From assembly GCA_900552155.1 (NCBI GenBank), contig URYU01000011.1, forward strand, positions 1 through 22,294: a stretch of 22,294 bases of DNA, read 5' to 3'. How positions within the stretch are numbered: position 1 is the first letter of the stretch; the number at the start of each line of letters is the position of its first letter. A program made the translations under genes and the position numbers. This DNA comes from an uncultured Collinsella sp. (lineage in GTDB: Bacteria > Actinomycetota > Coriobacteriia > Coriobacteriales > Coriobacteriaceae). Positions 1 through 7,324 of the stretch are shown here, piece after piece. The notes beneath the pieces were generated by a model. The model ran no database searches, was not told the DNA's origin, and saw only the letters and a list, made by a program, of their open reading frames with translations.

Positions 1-137
1 TGCGCGCCCGCGAAGCCGAGGACTTCCAGGACACCTGCGCCCGTGCCGCAGATGCCGCCGGTCTAGCCATCGTCCACGGCGTGATCTATGCCCGCGACCA
101 CGTCAACGGCGCCGCCTCCGCCAACGGCAAGCACTAA
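1..137 (+). CDS. C-terminal end of an unidentified protein (partial)
   Basis: An open frame enters from the left edge (first full codon at 3) and stops at TAA 135-137, giving the last 44 residues. The frame has the GC-rich third positions of the neighbouring genes, so it is very likely coding. The tail reads IVHGVIYARDHVNG and then a short Ala/Asn/Gly/Lys/His end. This is faintly like the ends of flavodoxin-fold NAD(P)H-dependent reductases, but there is too little sequence to assign a family. The gene ends just before an inverted repeat and a strong hairpin. Confidence 0.6.
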   Translation, partial: RAREAEDFQDTCARAADAAGLAIVHGVIYARDHVNGAASANGKH

Positions 138-148
138 AACCTACTATT

Positions 149-328
149 TAGGGACAGGTTTATTTTGGCAGGTTTTATCTACGAAAACGCCCCGGTGGCC
201 GCATCGAAATAAACCCAGCACTGCCATACACACATAGCGCCCCAAAGGGGGCCGGCCTCATCACAACCCGAGGCCGGCCCCCTTTGCCGTTTTGCCTGAT
301 AAAACCGACCAAAATAAACCTTTCCCTA
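149..328. repeat. GGGACAG-family inverted repeat pair flanking a hairpin
   Basis: Positions 149-179 (core GGGACAGGTTTATTTTGG) and 298-328 are inverted copies that match at 28 of 31 positions. They enclose about 118 bp whose main content is the hairpin at 244-285. The 149-179 arm also matches the repeat at 11245-11272 in inverse orientation (27 of 28). The layout resembles a small non-autonomous palindromic element. No coding capacity was seen inside. Confidence 0.7.
244..288 (+). terminator. Strong hairpin, probable terminator of the gene ending at 137
   Basis: A perfect 16-bp stem (244-259 with 270-285, arm AAAGGGGGCCGGCCTC) has a 10-nt loop and ends in TTT, with a second T-run at 290-293. 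It lies 107 bp after the stop at 137, inside the inverted repeat pair. The stem is much longer than a terminator needs, and the U-tract is short and interrupted, so termination is likely but not certain. Confidence 0.6.
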
Positions 329-400
329 TTTGGTAGGCCAAAGTGGACAAACCCTGCTCCCAACCGCCGAAGACACACGTAAGTGACATGTCCATGAGGG

Positions 401-406
401 TATAAT
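401..406 (+). promoter_or_regulatory. Promoter -10 box (TATAAT) for nfnAB
   Basis: A consensus TATAAT lies 105 bp upstream of the nfnA start. No good -35 hexamer is visible at 16-18 bp spacing, so the promoter may need an activator. Transcription would begin near 412-414, at the foot of the leader hairpin. Confidence 0.5.
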
Positions 407-410
407 TTGC

Positions 411-483
411 ACCGTATGTCTGCACAACGCCTGTGCGCGTACGGTTTTATTCGGGCTACCGTCCATTTCCGTGGAGGCACGGT
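411..483 (+). promoter_or_regulatory. Structured nfnAB leader, possible attenuator
   Basis: Four segments alternate: ACCGTA (411-416), TACGGT (440-445), ACCGT (458-462) and CACGGT (478-483). The first pair forms a hairpin, with inner arms GCACA (422-426) and TGTGC (432-436), followed directly by TTTTATT, as in an intrinsic terminator. Segment 3 can pair with 2 or 4, so the leader could switch between a terminator and an antiterminator. No open frame with a leader-peptide signature was recognised. The switching is inferred from complementarity alone. Confidence 0.35.
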
Positions 484-511
484 TCGGCGGCCCTAACAAG
501 AGAGGGGTTCT

Positions 512-1351
512 ATGTATAAGATCCTGGAGAAGACGCAGTTCTCGGAGAAGGTGTTCAAGTTCCGCATCGAGGCGCCTGCAATCGCCAAGCATGCGCACGC
601 TGGACAGTTCCTCATGGTTCGCGCCAACGAGACGGGCGAGCGTGTCCCGTTTACCCTGGCCGGCTGGAACGGTGACGAGGGCTGGGTCGAGTTCATCTTC
701 ATGGTGATCGGCAAGACCACCGAAATGCTTTCCACCTACGAGGCCGGCGAGTCGCTGCGCGACGTCGTGGGCCCGCTGGGCGTTCCCACCGAGATGGCCG
801 AGGGCCCCTGCGCCGTCATTGGCGGCGGCGTCGGCCTGGCAATTGCCTTCCCGGTCGCCAAGCACCTGGTCGAGACCGGCCACGAGGTGCACGCCATCAT
901 GGGCGCCCGCACCAAGGACCTCCTGCTCATGGAGGACCAGTTCCGCGAGCTCCTCGACGAGGACCACATCCACATCACCACCGACGACGGCTCCTACGGC
1001 GAGCAGGGCGTTGTCACCGCTCCGCTGGAGCGCTTGCTGCAGGACAAGGCCGTGAGCCAGGTCTTCTGCGTCGGCCCCGTTCCGATGATGAAGTTCTCGA
1101 CCCTCACCGCCCAGAAGTACGACACCCCCATCACCGCGTCGCTCAACCCCATCATGGTTGACGGCACCGGCATGTGCGGCTGCTGCCGCGTCGAGGTGGG
1201 CGGCGTGACCAAGTTCGCTTGCGTCGACGGCCCCGACTTCGATGCCACCCTGGTCGACTGGGATGACCTTCGTGCCCGCCAGGCCGCTTACCGTTCCGAA
1301 GAGGGCGAGTCCCTCAAGGCCTATGAGGAAAAGAGCTGCGCATGCCACTAG
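512..1351 (+). CDS. nfnA: NfnA-type FAD/[2Fe-2S] subunit (ferredoxin-NADP+ reductase / sulfide dehydrogenase beta-like)
   Basis: The 279-residue protein has the dihydroorotate-dehydrogenase-electron-transfer fold: an FAD-binding barrel (about 1-95), an NAD-binding half starting with VIGGGVGLA (102-110), and a C-terminal iron-sulfur site. The site reads DGTGMCGCCR (217-226) with C237; in NfnA-type subunits one Asp and three Cys hold the [2Fe-2S] cluster, here probably D217, C222, C225 and C237. With the next gene it matches NfnAB, which couples NADH, ferredoxin and NADP(H) by flavin-based electron bifurcation in the cytoplasm of anaerobes. GAGAGGGG at 500-507 supports the ATG. The last 10 bases overlap the next gene, so translation is probably coupled. 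Electron bifurcation is inferred from the pair; a plain glutamate synthase accessory role is the alternative. Confidence 0.85.
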   Translation: MYKILEKTQFSEKVFKFRIEAPAIAKHAHAGQFLMVRANETGERVPFTLAGWNGDEGWVEFIFMVIGKTTEMLSTYEAGESLRDVVGPLGVPTEMAEGPCAVIGGGVGLAIAFPVAKHLVETGHEVHAIMGARTKDLLLMEDQFRELLDEDHIHITTDDGSYGEQGVVTAPLERLLQDKAVSQVFCVGPVPMMKFSTLTAQKYDTPITASLNPIMVDGTGMCGCCRVEVGGVTKFACVDGPDFDATLVDWDDLRARQAAYRSEEGESLKAYEEKSCACH

Positions 1352-2751
1352 TTAACGGTCGTTTCGTTGCCGATATGAAGTCGCCCCGCACCCCCGATAA
1401 CGAGGAGCCGGCTGCCGAGCGCGCCTGCGACTTCCGCCCCGTCGACAAGGGCTTCACCGAGGAGATGGCGCTGGCCGAGGCCGAGCGCTGCCTCAACTGC
1501 AAGAAGCCGTTCTGTGTTGAGGGCTGCCCCGTCAACATCAACATCCCCCGCTTTATCGAGCAGATCCGCGAGAAGGACTTCGGCGGCGCTCTCGATACCA
1601 TCCGCGAGGACTCCATGCTTCCCGCCATCTGCGGCCGCGTCTGCCCGCAGGAGAACCAGTGCGAGGGCAAGTGCATCCGTGGTAAGAAGTCCGAGCCCGT
1701 GGCCATCGGCCAGCTCGAGCGCTTCCTGGGTGACCGCCCCGAGCTCGCCTCCACGCCCAAGATGGCCCCCAAGAACGGCAAGAAGGTCGCTGTCGTCGGC
1801 TCCGGTCCGTCCGGCATCACCTGCGCCGGCGAGCTCGCCCGCAACGGCTTTGACGTCACCGTCTTTGAGGCCTTCTTCACCGGCGGCGGCGTGCTGGTCT
1901 ACGGCATCCCCGAGTTCCGTCTGCCCAAGGCAGTCGTCAAGCGCGAGATTGACGGCCTGGAGGACATGGGCGTCAAGTTTGAGTACAACTCCGTCGTGGG
2001 CAACATGGCCACGGCCGAGGAGCTGTTCGAGCAGGGCTTCGACGCCATCTACGTGGCGACCGGCGCTGGCCTGCCCAAGTTCCTCAACGTCCCCGGCGAG
2101 AACCTGCCCAACGTCTTCTTCGCTAACGAGTACCTCACCCGCGTGAACCTGATGAAGGCCAACAAGTACCCCGAGTACGACACCCCCACCAAGCACGGCA
2201 AGAACGTCGTCGTCTTTGGTGGCGGCAACGTGGCTATGGACGCCGTCCGTACCGCCAAGCGTCTGGGCGCCGAGCACGCCATCATCGCTTACCGCCGTAC
2301 CGAGGACGAGATGCCCTGCCGTCGCGCCGAGCTGCACCATGCCAAGGCCGAGGGCGTCGAGGTTCTGCCGCTCGTCTCCCCGCTCGAGTTTGTCGCTGGC
2401 GAGGACGGCTCCGTGTGCGCCGTCAAGGTCCAGAAGATGGAGCTCGGCGAGCCCGACGAGTCCGGCCGTCGTCGCCCGGTGCCCATCGAGGGCGCCATCG
2501 AGGAGATTCCCTGCGACGTCGCGATCTCGGCTATCGGTACCAACGCCAACCCCTTCGCAAAGAAGATCGGCGGCAAGATGGAGCTCAACAAGTGGGGCTA
2601 CATCGTCGCCGACGAGGAGACCGGCCAGACCACCGATCCCCGCATCTGGGCCGGCGGCGACATCGTCACCGGTGCCGCTACGGTCATTCTGGCGATGGGC
2701 GCCGGCAAGAAGGCCGCCGCTTCCATCACCAAGAGCCTGCTGGGCGAGTAA
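1342..2751 (+). CDS. nfnB: NfnB-type NADPH/FAD subunit (GltD-like, annotated often as gltA/glutamate synthase small chain)
   Basis: The 469-residue protein has the GltD/NfnB layout. An N-terminal double cysteine domain (C50, C53, C58, C62 and C97, C101, C107, C111) would hold two [4Fe-4S] clusters. An FAD-binding GSGPSG (153-158) follows, then an NADPH-binding GGGNVA (293-298), and a C-terminal FAD motif around WAGGDIVTG. It starts inside the end of nfnA (10-bp overlap) in the order usual for nfnAB. No GOGAT large subunit is nearby, which favours the Nfn transhydrogenase over glutamate synthesis. Its likely job is balancing NADH/ferredoxin against NADPH for biosynthesis. A strong terminator follows 28 bp after the stop. 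Confidence 0.88.
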   Translation: MPLVNGRFVADMKSPRTPDNEEPAAERACDFRPVDKGFTEEMALAEAERCLNCKKPFCVEGCPVNINIPRFIEQIREKDFGGALDTIREDSMLPAICGRVCPQENQCEGKCIRGKKSEPVAIGQLERFLGDRPELASTPKMAPKNGKKVAVVGSGPSGITCAGELARNGFDVTVFEAFFTGGGVLVYGIPEFRLPKAVVKREIDGLEDMGVKFEYNSVVGNMATAEELFEQGFDAIYVATGAGLPKFLNVPGENLPNVFFANEYLTRVNLMKANKYPEYDTPTKHGKNVVVFGGGNVAMDAVRTAKRLGAEHAIIAYRRTEDEMPCRRAELHHAKAEGVEVLPLVSPLEFVAGEDGSVCAVKVQKMELGEPDESGRRRPVPIEGAIEEIPCDVAISAIGTNANPFAKKIGGKMELNKWGYIVADEETGQTTDPRIWAGGDIVTGAATVILAMGAGKKAAASITKSLLGE

Positions 2752-2779
2752 TCACCTACAGCGCTAGCTACCAAACGGC

Positions 2780-2817
2780 AAAGTCCCCGTCGAGCACACG
2801 CCCGGCGGGGACTTTTT
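2780..2817 (+). terminator. Rho-independent terminator of nfnAB
   Basis: AAAGTCCCCG (2780-2789) pairs with CGGGGACTTT further right, and a T-run ends the structure. It lies just after the nfnB stop. Confidence 0.85.
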
Positions 2818-2821
2818 CTAT

Positions 2822-2878
2822 GCCGATCGCCCGACCACCACGATGGGGACAGGCACCTTTGTGATGGTTTTGATCGGC
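2822..2878. repeat. GGGACAG-family repeat touching the stop of the kinase-like gene
   Basis: GGGGACAGGCACC (2845-2857) sits in the loop of an imperfect inverted repeat. The outer arms are GCCGATC (2822-2828) and GATCGGC (2872-2878); the inner arms are 2834-2841 and 2861-2868 (7 of 8 paired). The outer arm's last base is the first base of the - strand stop codon (complement 2878-2880). Confidence 0.6.
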
Positions 2879-3501
2879 TAGCCTTCGAGCTGCGCTGCCT
2901 TGTAGCGGTAGGCTGCGGCGATGACATCCTTGCAGCCCTCGCGGCCCAGCTTGGCGCGGTTGACGACGATATCCTTGCCGCTCGTCATCTTCCACTTGCC
3001 GGCACTGTAGCGCTTATAGAACGCCTCGCGCGCCTTCTGCTGCTGCTTGACCAGCTTGGCACCCTTCTTTTTGTTGAGGCCGCGCTTCTTGCGCACGATC
3101 TCGACGCGGTCCTCAAAGGGTGCGGTCACCAACACGGCAATGTGGTTGGGGTTGTTGCGCAGCAGGTAATCGGACAGGCGGCCTTCGATAATGCAGCTCT
3201 CGGTCTCGCCCAAATCCAAAATCACCTGGCTCATCTTTTGGAACAACTTATCCGAGTACGAACGCGCATCGTAGCGGTCGGGCAGAAACGCCATGTTCTC
3301 AACGGCCAGACGCTCGTCATAGGCGGCCATCTTATCGAGCGACTCGCCCGCGCGCAGCGACGCACGCACCAGCAGCTCGTTGTCGTACAGCGGAATCCCC
3401 AACTCGTCGGCAAGCATGCGGCCAATCTCGTGGCCCTCGGCGCCAAAGTCGCGCGCGATGGTAATGACCACAGGATTCTTCTTATTCTCCAGATCGCTCA
3501 T
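2878..3501 (-). CDS. Cytidylate kinase-like family protein
   Basis: The 207-residue protein resembles the cytidylate kinase-like family (PF13189). It opens with ITIARDFGAEGHEIG (13-27), then ELGIPLYDNELLVRA, the family's P-loop region and the YD-helix motif. The nucleotide loop is GAEGHEIG rather than a classic GxxGxGK[ST], which is common in this family, so phosphoryl transfer to CMP is not assured. The C-terminal third is basic with KKK and KRR runs. The start at 3501 is preferred over an upstream in-frame ATG because AGAAAGGA precedes it and the extra 15 codons fall in a repeat. It follows the ABC operon by 48 bp and may be cotranscribed. The true substrate is unknown. Confidence 0.7.
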   Translation of the reverse strand: MSDLENKKNPVVITIARDFGAEGHEIGRMLADELGIPLYDNELLVRASLRAGESLDKMAAYDERLAVENMAFLPDRYDARSYSDKLFQKMSQVILDLGETESCIIEGRLSDYLLRNNPNHIAVLVTAPFEDRVEIVRKKRGLNKKKGAKLVKQQQKAREAFYKRYSAGKWKMTSGKDIVVNRAKLGREGCKDVIAAAYRYKAAQLEG

Positions 3502-3518
3502 CGCGATTCCTTTCTCTA

Positions 3519-3547
3519 TGTGACAAAGGGGCTGTCCCTTTGCCACA
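3519..3547. repeat. Short GGGACAG-family hairpin between permease and kinase-like genes
   Basis: TGTGACAAAGGG (3519-3530) pairs with CCCTTTGCCACA (3536-3547), 11 of 12 positions, around a tiny loop. On the - strand the core reads GGGACAG. It begins two bases after the permease stop codon, so it could also form a 3' end or pause in the transcript. Confidence 0.6.
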
Positions 3548-3549
3548 TT

Positions 3550-4188
3550 CTACGCTGCCACCATTCGCCTCTGATATGCGCGAACCAGCAGCGAAATACC
3601 AAAGTTGAGCACAAAGTACATCGCAAACACCAGGCCGTAGAGCATAAGCACCTGCGACAGGTCGATCGCGTGGGCCATCACGACGTTTGCCGTGTACATG
3701 AGCTCGGCCACGTTAATGCCCGAAAGATACGAGCTGTCCTTAATGACGGTCGTGCACTGGCTAAACAGCGCCGGAATGATCGTCTTAAACGTCTGCGGCA
3801 GAATGATGTAGCGCATGGTGGCAAAGAAGCCAAAGCCCTGGCTCTGCGCCGCCTCAAACTGGCCGCGCGGAATCGAGTTGAGGCCGCCGCGCACAATCTC
3901 GGCCATAACGGCGCTGGTAAACAGCGTAAAGGCGATGGTCGAAATCACAATGTCCAAACCCTGCACCGTAAAGTAGATAAAAAGGATCCACAGCAGGTTT
4001 GGCGTGCAACGGAACAGCTCGATATAGGCGCTCACCAAAATACGGAACGGGCGGGGCGCATAGCTTTTAACGAGCGCCAGTACCGTGCCAAAGATGAGCG
4101 AGAAAAAGATCGACAGCGCCGAGATCTCGATCGTCTTAACAAAGCCGCCCCAAATGTAGAGCAGGTTGGTCGCGTTGAAGATTTCCAT
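3550..4188 (-). CDS. Polar amino acid ABC transporter, permease subunit 2
   Basis: This 212-residue membrane protein belongs to the HisM/GlnP permease family. The ABC-docking EAA loop is clear: RGQFEAAQSQGFGFFATMRY, followed by IILPQ. About five hydrophobic segments are visible, starting near residues 20-40. Its start lies 3 bp after the stop of the other permease gene, so the two are translationally coupled and probably form a heterodimer in the cytoplasmic membrane. The substrate cannot be read from the permease; the family carries Glu/Asp, Gln, His, Arg or cystine. Confidence 0.9.
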   Translation of the reverse strand: MEIFNATNLLYIWGGFVKTIEISALSIFFSLIFGTVLALVKSYAPRPFRILVSAYIELFRCTPNLLWILFIYFTVQGLDIVISTIAFTLFTSAVMAEIVRGGLNSIPRGQFEAAQSQGFGFFATMRYIILPQTFKTIIPALFSQCTTVIKDSSYLSGINVAELMYTANVVMAHAIDLSQVLMLYGLVFAMYFVLNFGISLLVRAYQRRMVAA

Positions 4189-4191
4189 GCG

Positions 4192-4938
4192 CTAGGCCTC
4201 CTCTACGTTGTCGAGCCCCAGCTCGGCCAGGCTCACACCGCGCGGACGCTCCTTGGAGCGGCGCTCGAGCCACTGCACCAGTATGGCGAGCGGAAAGCAG
4301 ATGATGAAGTACATAAGGCAGCAGACGATGTATCCCTGCAGGTAACCGTACAGACTCACAAAGTTGTCGGAACGGTACATAAGGTCGCCGCCGGCCACAA
4401 GCGCCAGCACCGACGTATTCTTGACCAGGTTGAGCGCCTGGTTGCACAGCGGCGGCAGAATGATCTTGAATGTCTGGGGCAGTACGATGTACCAGTACGC
4501 CTGCGCACGGGTGAAGCCCTGGCTCTGGGCCGCCTCCATCTGACCGCGCGGAACCGCCTCGATACCAGTGAGGATGACCTCCGAAATGTAGGCCGCGTGA
4601 TACAGACCCACGCCCAAGAAGCCCAGCACGAACGGCGCGATGCGCACCGGCTGGTCGGCACCGGTTATGGCCTGCAAAAACTGCGGACCGGCCATGTACA
4701 TAAAGAGCACCTGCACGGGCAACGGGGTGTTCTGGTAAAACTCCACGTACACGCGGCTTATGGCGCGCAGCACGCGCGAGCGAGTGGTAGAGAACACGCC
4801 CAGCAGCGTGCCCAGCACCAGCGACAACAGCAGGCCGGCAACGACCACTTGCAGCGTCACGCCAAAGCCCTCCCAGAAGGGCCCCATATTTTGAAATGTC
4901 GTCGACCAACGGTCGGCGTCAAATAATCCTTCGAGCAT
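4192..4938 (-). CDS. Polar amino acid ABC transporter, permease subunit 1
   Basis: This 248-residue permease has the same fold as its neighbour, with the EAA loop RGQMEAAQSQGFTRAQAYWY and IVLPQTFKIILPP. It also has YVEFYQNTPLPVQ, the conserved family stretch before the middle helices. The ATG at 4938 is chosen because AAGGAAGGAATC precedes it at proper spacing; an in-frame ATG 11 codons upstream would overlap the binding-protein gene. The C-terminal tail (about 25 residues, Glu/Arg-rich) is cytoplasmic. It lies 25 bp after the binding-protein gene in the same operon. Confidence 0.9.
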   Translation of the reverse strand: MLEGLFDADRWSTTFQNMGPFWEGFGVTLQVVVAGLLLSLVLGTLLGVFSTTRSRVLRAISRVYVEFYQNTPLPVQVLFMYMAGPQFLQAITGADQPVRIAPFVLGFLGVGLYHAAYISEVILTGIEAVPRGQMEAAQSQGFTRAQAYWYIVLPQTFKIILPPLCNQALNLVKNTSVLALVAGGDLMYRSDNFVSLYGYLQGYIVCCLMYFIICFPLAILVQWLERRSKERPRGVSLAELGLDNVEEA

Positions 4939-4963
4939 TTGATTCCTTCCTTGGACGATGCGC

Positions 4964-5842
4964 CTATACAAGACCCCAGGTCTTGACCTCTTGGTCGAGC
5001 CAGCCGTCGGCCAGGCGATCGCAAATCACCTGATCGACCACGGCCGAAAGGTCGCAGCCCTTCTTGGTCGCCACGCCGTAGCCCTGCTCGCCAAACTTGA
5101 CCTCGGGCTGCAGCAGCTCAACGGTCTCGTTCATGTAACCGGCCAGCGTGGAGCGGTCCATGGCAAAGACGTCGATATTGCCGGCGTCGAGCGAGCTCTT
5201 GATGATGGGATAGCCGCTAAAGGCCCTAAACTCTGGCTTGCAGCTAAAGCCGTTGTCCTTGATCATCTGCTCGATCAGGCCCTGCGTGGTAGCACCCTGG
5301 CTCACGCCGATGACCTTGCCGTCCAGATCCTCAATCGAGGTAAAGCCCGAACGCTTCTTGACCATGAGCCCCACGTAGTCGGTGCGGTACGGCGTCGAGA
5401 AATCCCAGCTCTTCTTGCGCTCGTCGGTGATGGTGTAGGTCGCCGCGACCACGTCGAGTTGGCCGTTATCGATCAGCGGGCCGCGTGTCTTGGGCGTTAC
5501 GTCGGTAAACTCGACAAGCTCCTGGGCGCGGGCCTCCTTGTAGCTCACGCCAAAGACGGCAGCGGCGATCTGGTAGCACAAATCGACTTCCATGCCCTCA
5601 AAGCGGCCCTTAGCGGTGTCGTAATAGCCATAGCCGGGAACGTCCTTCTTAACGCCGGCATTCAGATGGCCACGCGACTTGCTGGCCGCAAGCTTGGACC
5701 CCTTGTCGGAACCCTCGCCGCCGGCGGAGTTGCCGCAACCGGTAAGCGCGGTCCCCGTCAGCGCGAGCATGCCGGCGCCCGCCAGCTGCAAAAAGTGGCG
5801 GCGCGACACGGCCGCCCTCGTCATATCCGTCATGTCCATCAC
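4964..5842 (-). CDS. Amino acid ABC transporter substrate-binding lipoprotein with Tat-like signal
   Basis: The 292-residue family 3 solute-binding protein has a twin-arginine-like leader, SRRHFLQLAGAG (13-24), and a lipobox LTGC ending at C36. It is therefore probably exported, possibly folded, and lipid-anchored outside the membrane. The body has family landmarks: RFEGMEVDLCYQIA, DVVAATYTITDERKK with DFSTPY, and GVSQGATTQG. ATGs at codons 1, 2, 4 and 7 make the exact start uncertain, and no strong ribosome site decides it. The gene starts 5 bp after the ATPase stop. An acidic amino acid or glutamine is a guess from similarity only. Confidence 0.88.
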   Translation of the reverse strand: MMDMTDMTRAAVSRRHFLQLAGAGMLALTGTALTGCGNSAGGEGSDKGSKLAASKSRGHLNAGVKKDVPGYGYYDTAKGRFEGMEVDLCYQIAAAVFGVSYKEARAQELVEFTDVTPKTRGPLIDNGQLDVVAATYTITDERKKSWDFSTPYRTDYVGLMVKKRSGFTSIEDLDGKVIGVSQGATTQGLIEQMIKDNGFSCKPEFRAFSGYPIIKSSLDAGNIDVFAMDRSTLAGYMNETVELLQPEVKFGEQGYGVATKKGCDLSAVVDQVICDRLADGWLDQEVKTWGLV

Positions 5843-5847
5843 CGCGC

Positions 5848-6579
5848 CTAGTGCAGAATCTTGGACAGGAACTCGCGGCAGCGCGGGTTCTCGGGGTTAT
5901 CGAAGAAGTGCTCGGGCGTGCCCTCCTCCAGAATGCGGCCGTCCTCCATAAAGATGACGCGGTCGGCCACCTGACGCGCAAAACCCATCTCGTGCGTCAC
6001 GCAGATCATGGTGATGTCCTCCTGCGCGAGCTCAATCATAACGTCCAGAACCTCCTGGACCATCTCGGGGTCGAGCGCCGAGGTCGGCTCGTCAAACAGG
6101 ATGATGGGCTGCTTGGTGCACAGGGCACGGGCGATGGCGATGCGCTGCTGCTGACCACCCGAGAGATTCTGCGGATACTCGCCGGCCTTATGTGCCATGC
6201 CGACGCGCTTGAGCGCAGCGATGGCGATCTCGGTCGCCTCCTCCTTGCTCTTCTTTTGCAGCTTGATGGGCGCGAGCGTCAGGTTGCCGAGCACCGTCAT
6301 GTTGGGATACAGGTTGAACTGCTGAAACACCATGGAACTATACTTGCGAGCCATCTCCAGGTGATTTTTTTTGGTGAGCGGCGTACCGTCGATGACGCCC
6401 TCGCCCGACGTGGGCTCCTCCAGATAATCGACGCAACGGATGAGCGTCGACTTACCCGAGCCGGAAGGCCCGATCATTACGAGCTTCTCGCCGCGCTTGA
6501 CGGTGAGATTGATATCTTTGAGCACATGCAGGTCGCCAAAGTACTTGTTGAGATGCTTGATCTCGATCATGTCTGCCAT
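5848..6579 (-). CDS. Polar amino acid ABC transporter ATPase (GlnQ-type)
   Basis: The 243-residue ATPase has every expected motif: Walker [10 protein letters not shown] (37-45), Q-loop [10 protein letters not shown], signature LSGGQQQR (139-146), Walker B ILFDEP (160-165) and switch histidine H196 in THEMGFAR. It drives the importer made of the two permeases and the lipoprotein. It is first in the operon. GAAGGGA upstream gives a good ribosome site for the ATG at 6579. The gene order, ATPase then binding protein then two permeases, is all on one strand with tight spacing. Confidence 0.93.
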   Translation of the reverse strand: MADMIEIKHLNKYFGDLHVLKDINLTVKRGEKLVMIGPSGSGKSTLIRCVDYLEEPTSGEGVIDGTPLTKKNHLEMARKYSSMVFQQFNLYPNMTVLGNLTLAPIKLQKKSKEEATEIAIAALKRVGMAHKAGEYPQNLSGGQQQRIAIARALCTKQPIILFDEPTSALDPEMVQEVLDVMIELAQEDITMICVTHEMGFARQVADRVIFMEDGRILEEGTPEHFFDNPENPRCREFLSKILH

Positions 6580-6614
6580 GAATGTCCCTTCCCTGCGTTT
6601 ACACGAGTTGAACT

Positions 6615-6643
6615 ATTGTACGGAAAGAACCGCGTTTCCGCAG
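6615..6643 (-). promoter_or_regulatory. Possible promoter of the amino acid ABC operon
   Basis: On the - strand CTGCGG (6638-6643) and TACAAT (6615-6620) are separated by 17 bp, 35 bp upstream of the ATPase start. The -10 is good and the -35 is poor. Confidence 0.4.
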
Positions 6644-6683
6644 CCCACACTACATTCCCGTAAAGAACCCGCAACCTTCCACC

Positions 6684-6754
6684 CACTCATTGGGGACAGA
6701 CTTAAATGAGTACCTGCTCATTGGGCACTCATTTAAGCCTGTCCCCAATGAGTG
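6684..6754. repeat. Near-perfect 28-bp inverted repeat with GGGGACAG core
   Basis: Arms 6684-6711 and 6727-6754 are reverse complements at 27 of 28 positions, around a 15-nt loop. Each arm holds TTGGGGACAG and TTAAATGAGT. It lies between the divergent end of the YqeY gene and the ABC operon promoter. The single difference between arms suggests recent origin or ongoing correction. Confidence 0.85.
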
Positions 6755-6763
6755 CCCAGCCCA

Positions 6764-6797
6764 GCAAAAAGGGGCGCGACCATGACGGCCACGCCCC
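6764..6797 (-). terminator. Rho-independent terminator of the foldase-yqeY unit
   Basis: On the - strand an 11-bp stem (6787-6797 with 6771-6781, two G-T pairs) is followed by TTTTT (6770-6766). It lies 30 bp after the YqeY stop. Confidence 0.8.
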
Positions 6798-6826
6798 CTC
6801 AGCCTCAACTGTGTGCCACTCGGCCC

Positions 6827-7270
6827 CTACGCGAGGCGGGCTCCGACGATCTTTGCCGCGGCAGGCTTATCGAAGTTGCCGCCGGTGGCCTTGCCCAGGG
6901 CACCCATGACCTGACCCATCTGCTTCTTGGACGTGGCACCCAGCTCGGCGATGACCTGCTCAATCAGGGCCTCGAGCTCCTCGCCCGAAACCTGCGCGGG
7001 CAGCAGGCTCTCCAGAATCTTGACCTGCTCGGTCAGGTTGTCGGTACGCTCTTGGTCGGTGCCGGCCTTGATGGACATCTCCAGCGTCTCGCTCGTCTGC
7101 TTGATCAGACGCTTGATCATGCTGTTGACGTCTTCCTCGGTCACATCGCGGCGCTCGTTGACCTCGATATTCTTCACCTCGGCCTTAACCTGGCGAATGA
7201 TGGACAGGCGAACCTTGTCCTTGGCCTTCATGGCCGCGATCATTTCTTTCTGCAGCTCTTCGTTGGTCAT
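6827..7270 (-). CDS. yqeY: GatB/YqeY domain protein
   Basis: The 147-residue protein matches the YqeY family in length and pattern. It has an N-terminal helical part (KAKDKVRLSIIRQVKAEVKN), then QVKILESLLPAQ, and a C-terminal GATSKKQMGQVMGALGKATG, which matches the tail domain shared with GatB. That domain contacts tRNA in the amidotransferase; the role of the stand-alone protein is not firmly known. The ATG at 7270 is supported by GAGAGGA; an in-frame ATG 12 codons upstream gives an atypical extension. It lies 54 bp after the foldase gene, with a 6-bp GC hairpin (7294-7299 with 7314-7319) between them, so some readthrough is likely. Confidence 0.85.
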   Translation of the reverse strand: MTNEELQKEMIAAMKAKDKVRLSIIRQVKAEVKNIEVNERRDVTEEDVNSMIKRLIKQTSETLEMSIKAGTDQERTDNLTEQVKILESLLPAQVSGEELEALIEQVIAELGATSKKQMGQVMGALGKATGGNFDKPAAAKIVGARLA

Positions 7271-7324
7271 CTGCAAATCCTCTCTAATAGCGTGGGCGGC
7301 ACTCACGCGAGCACCGCCCCATGG

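Noticed and set aside
326..2340. Long - strand open frames opposite nfnA and nfnB
   Set aside because: They have no motifs, are Ala/Gly/Leu/His-biased and lie opposite two clear enzyme genes.
3502..3546. Longer start for the kinase-like gene (and similarly for the foldase at 8546-8644 and the sortase at 16053-16148)
   Set aside because: The added codons fall in repeats or in a neighbouring gene, and the inner ATGs have good ribosome sites.
3142..4926. Open frame of 594 codons on the + strand
   Set aside because: It is antisense to the two permease genes and the kinase-like gene, is unnaturally rich in His, Arg and Gln, and has no recognisable motif. The high GC of the real genes keeps the opposite frame open.
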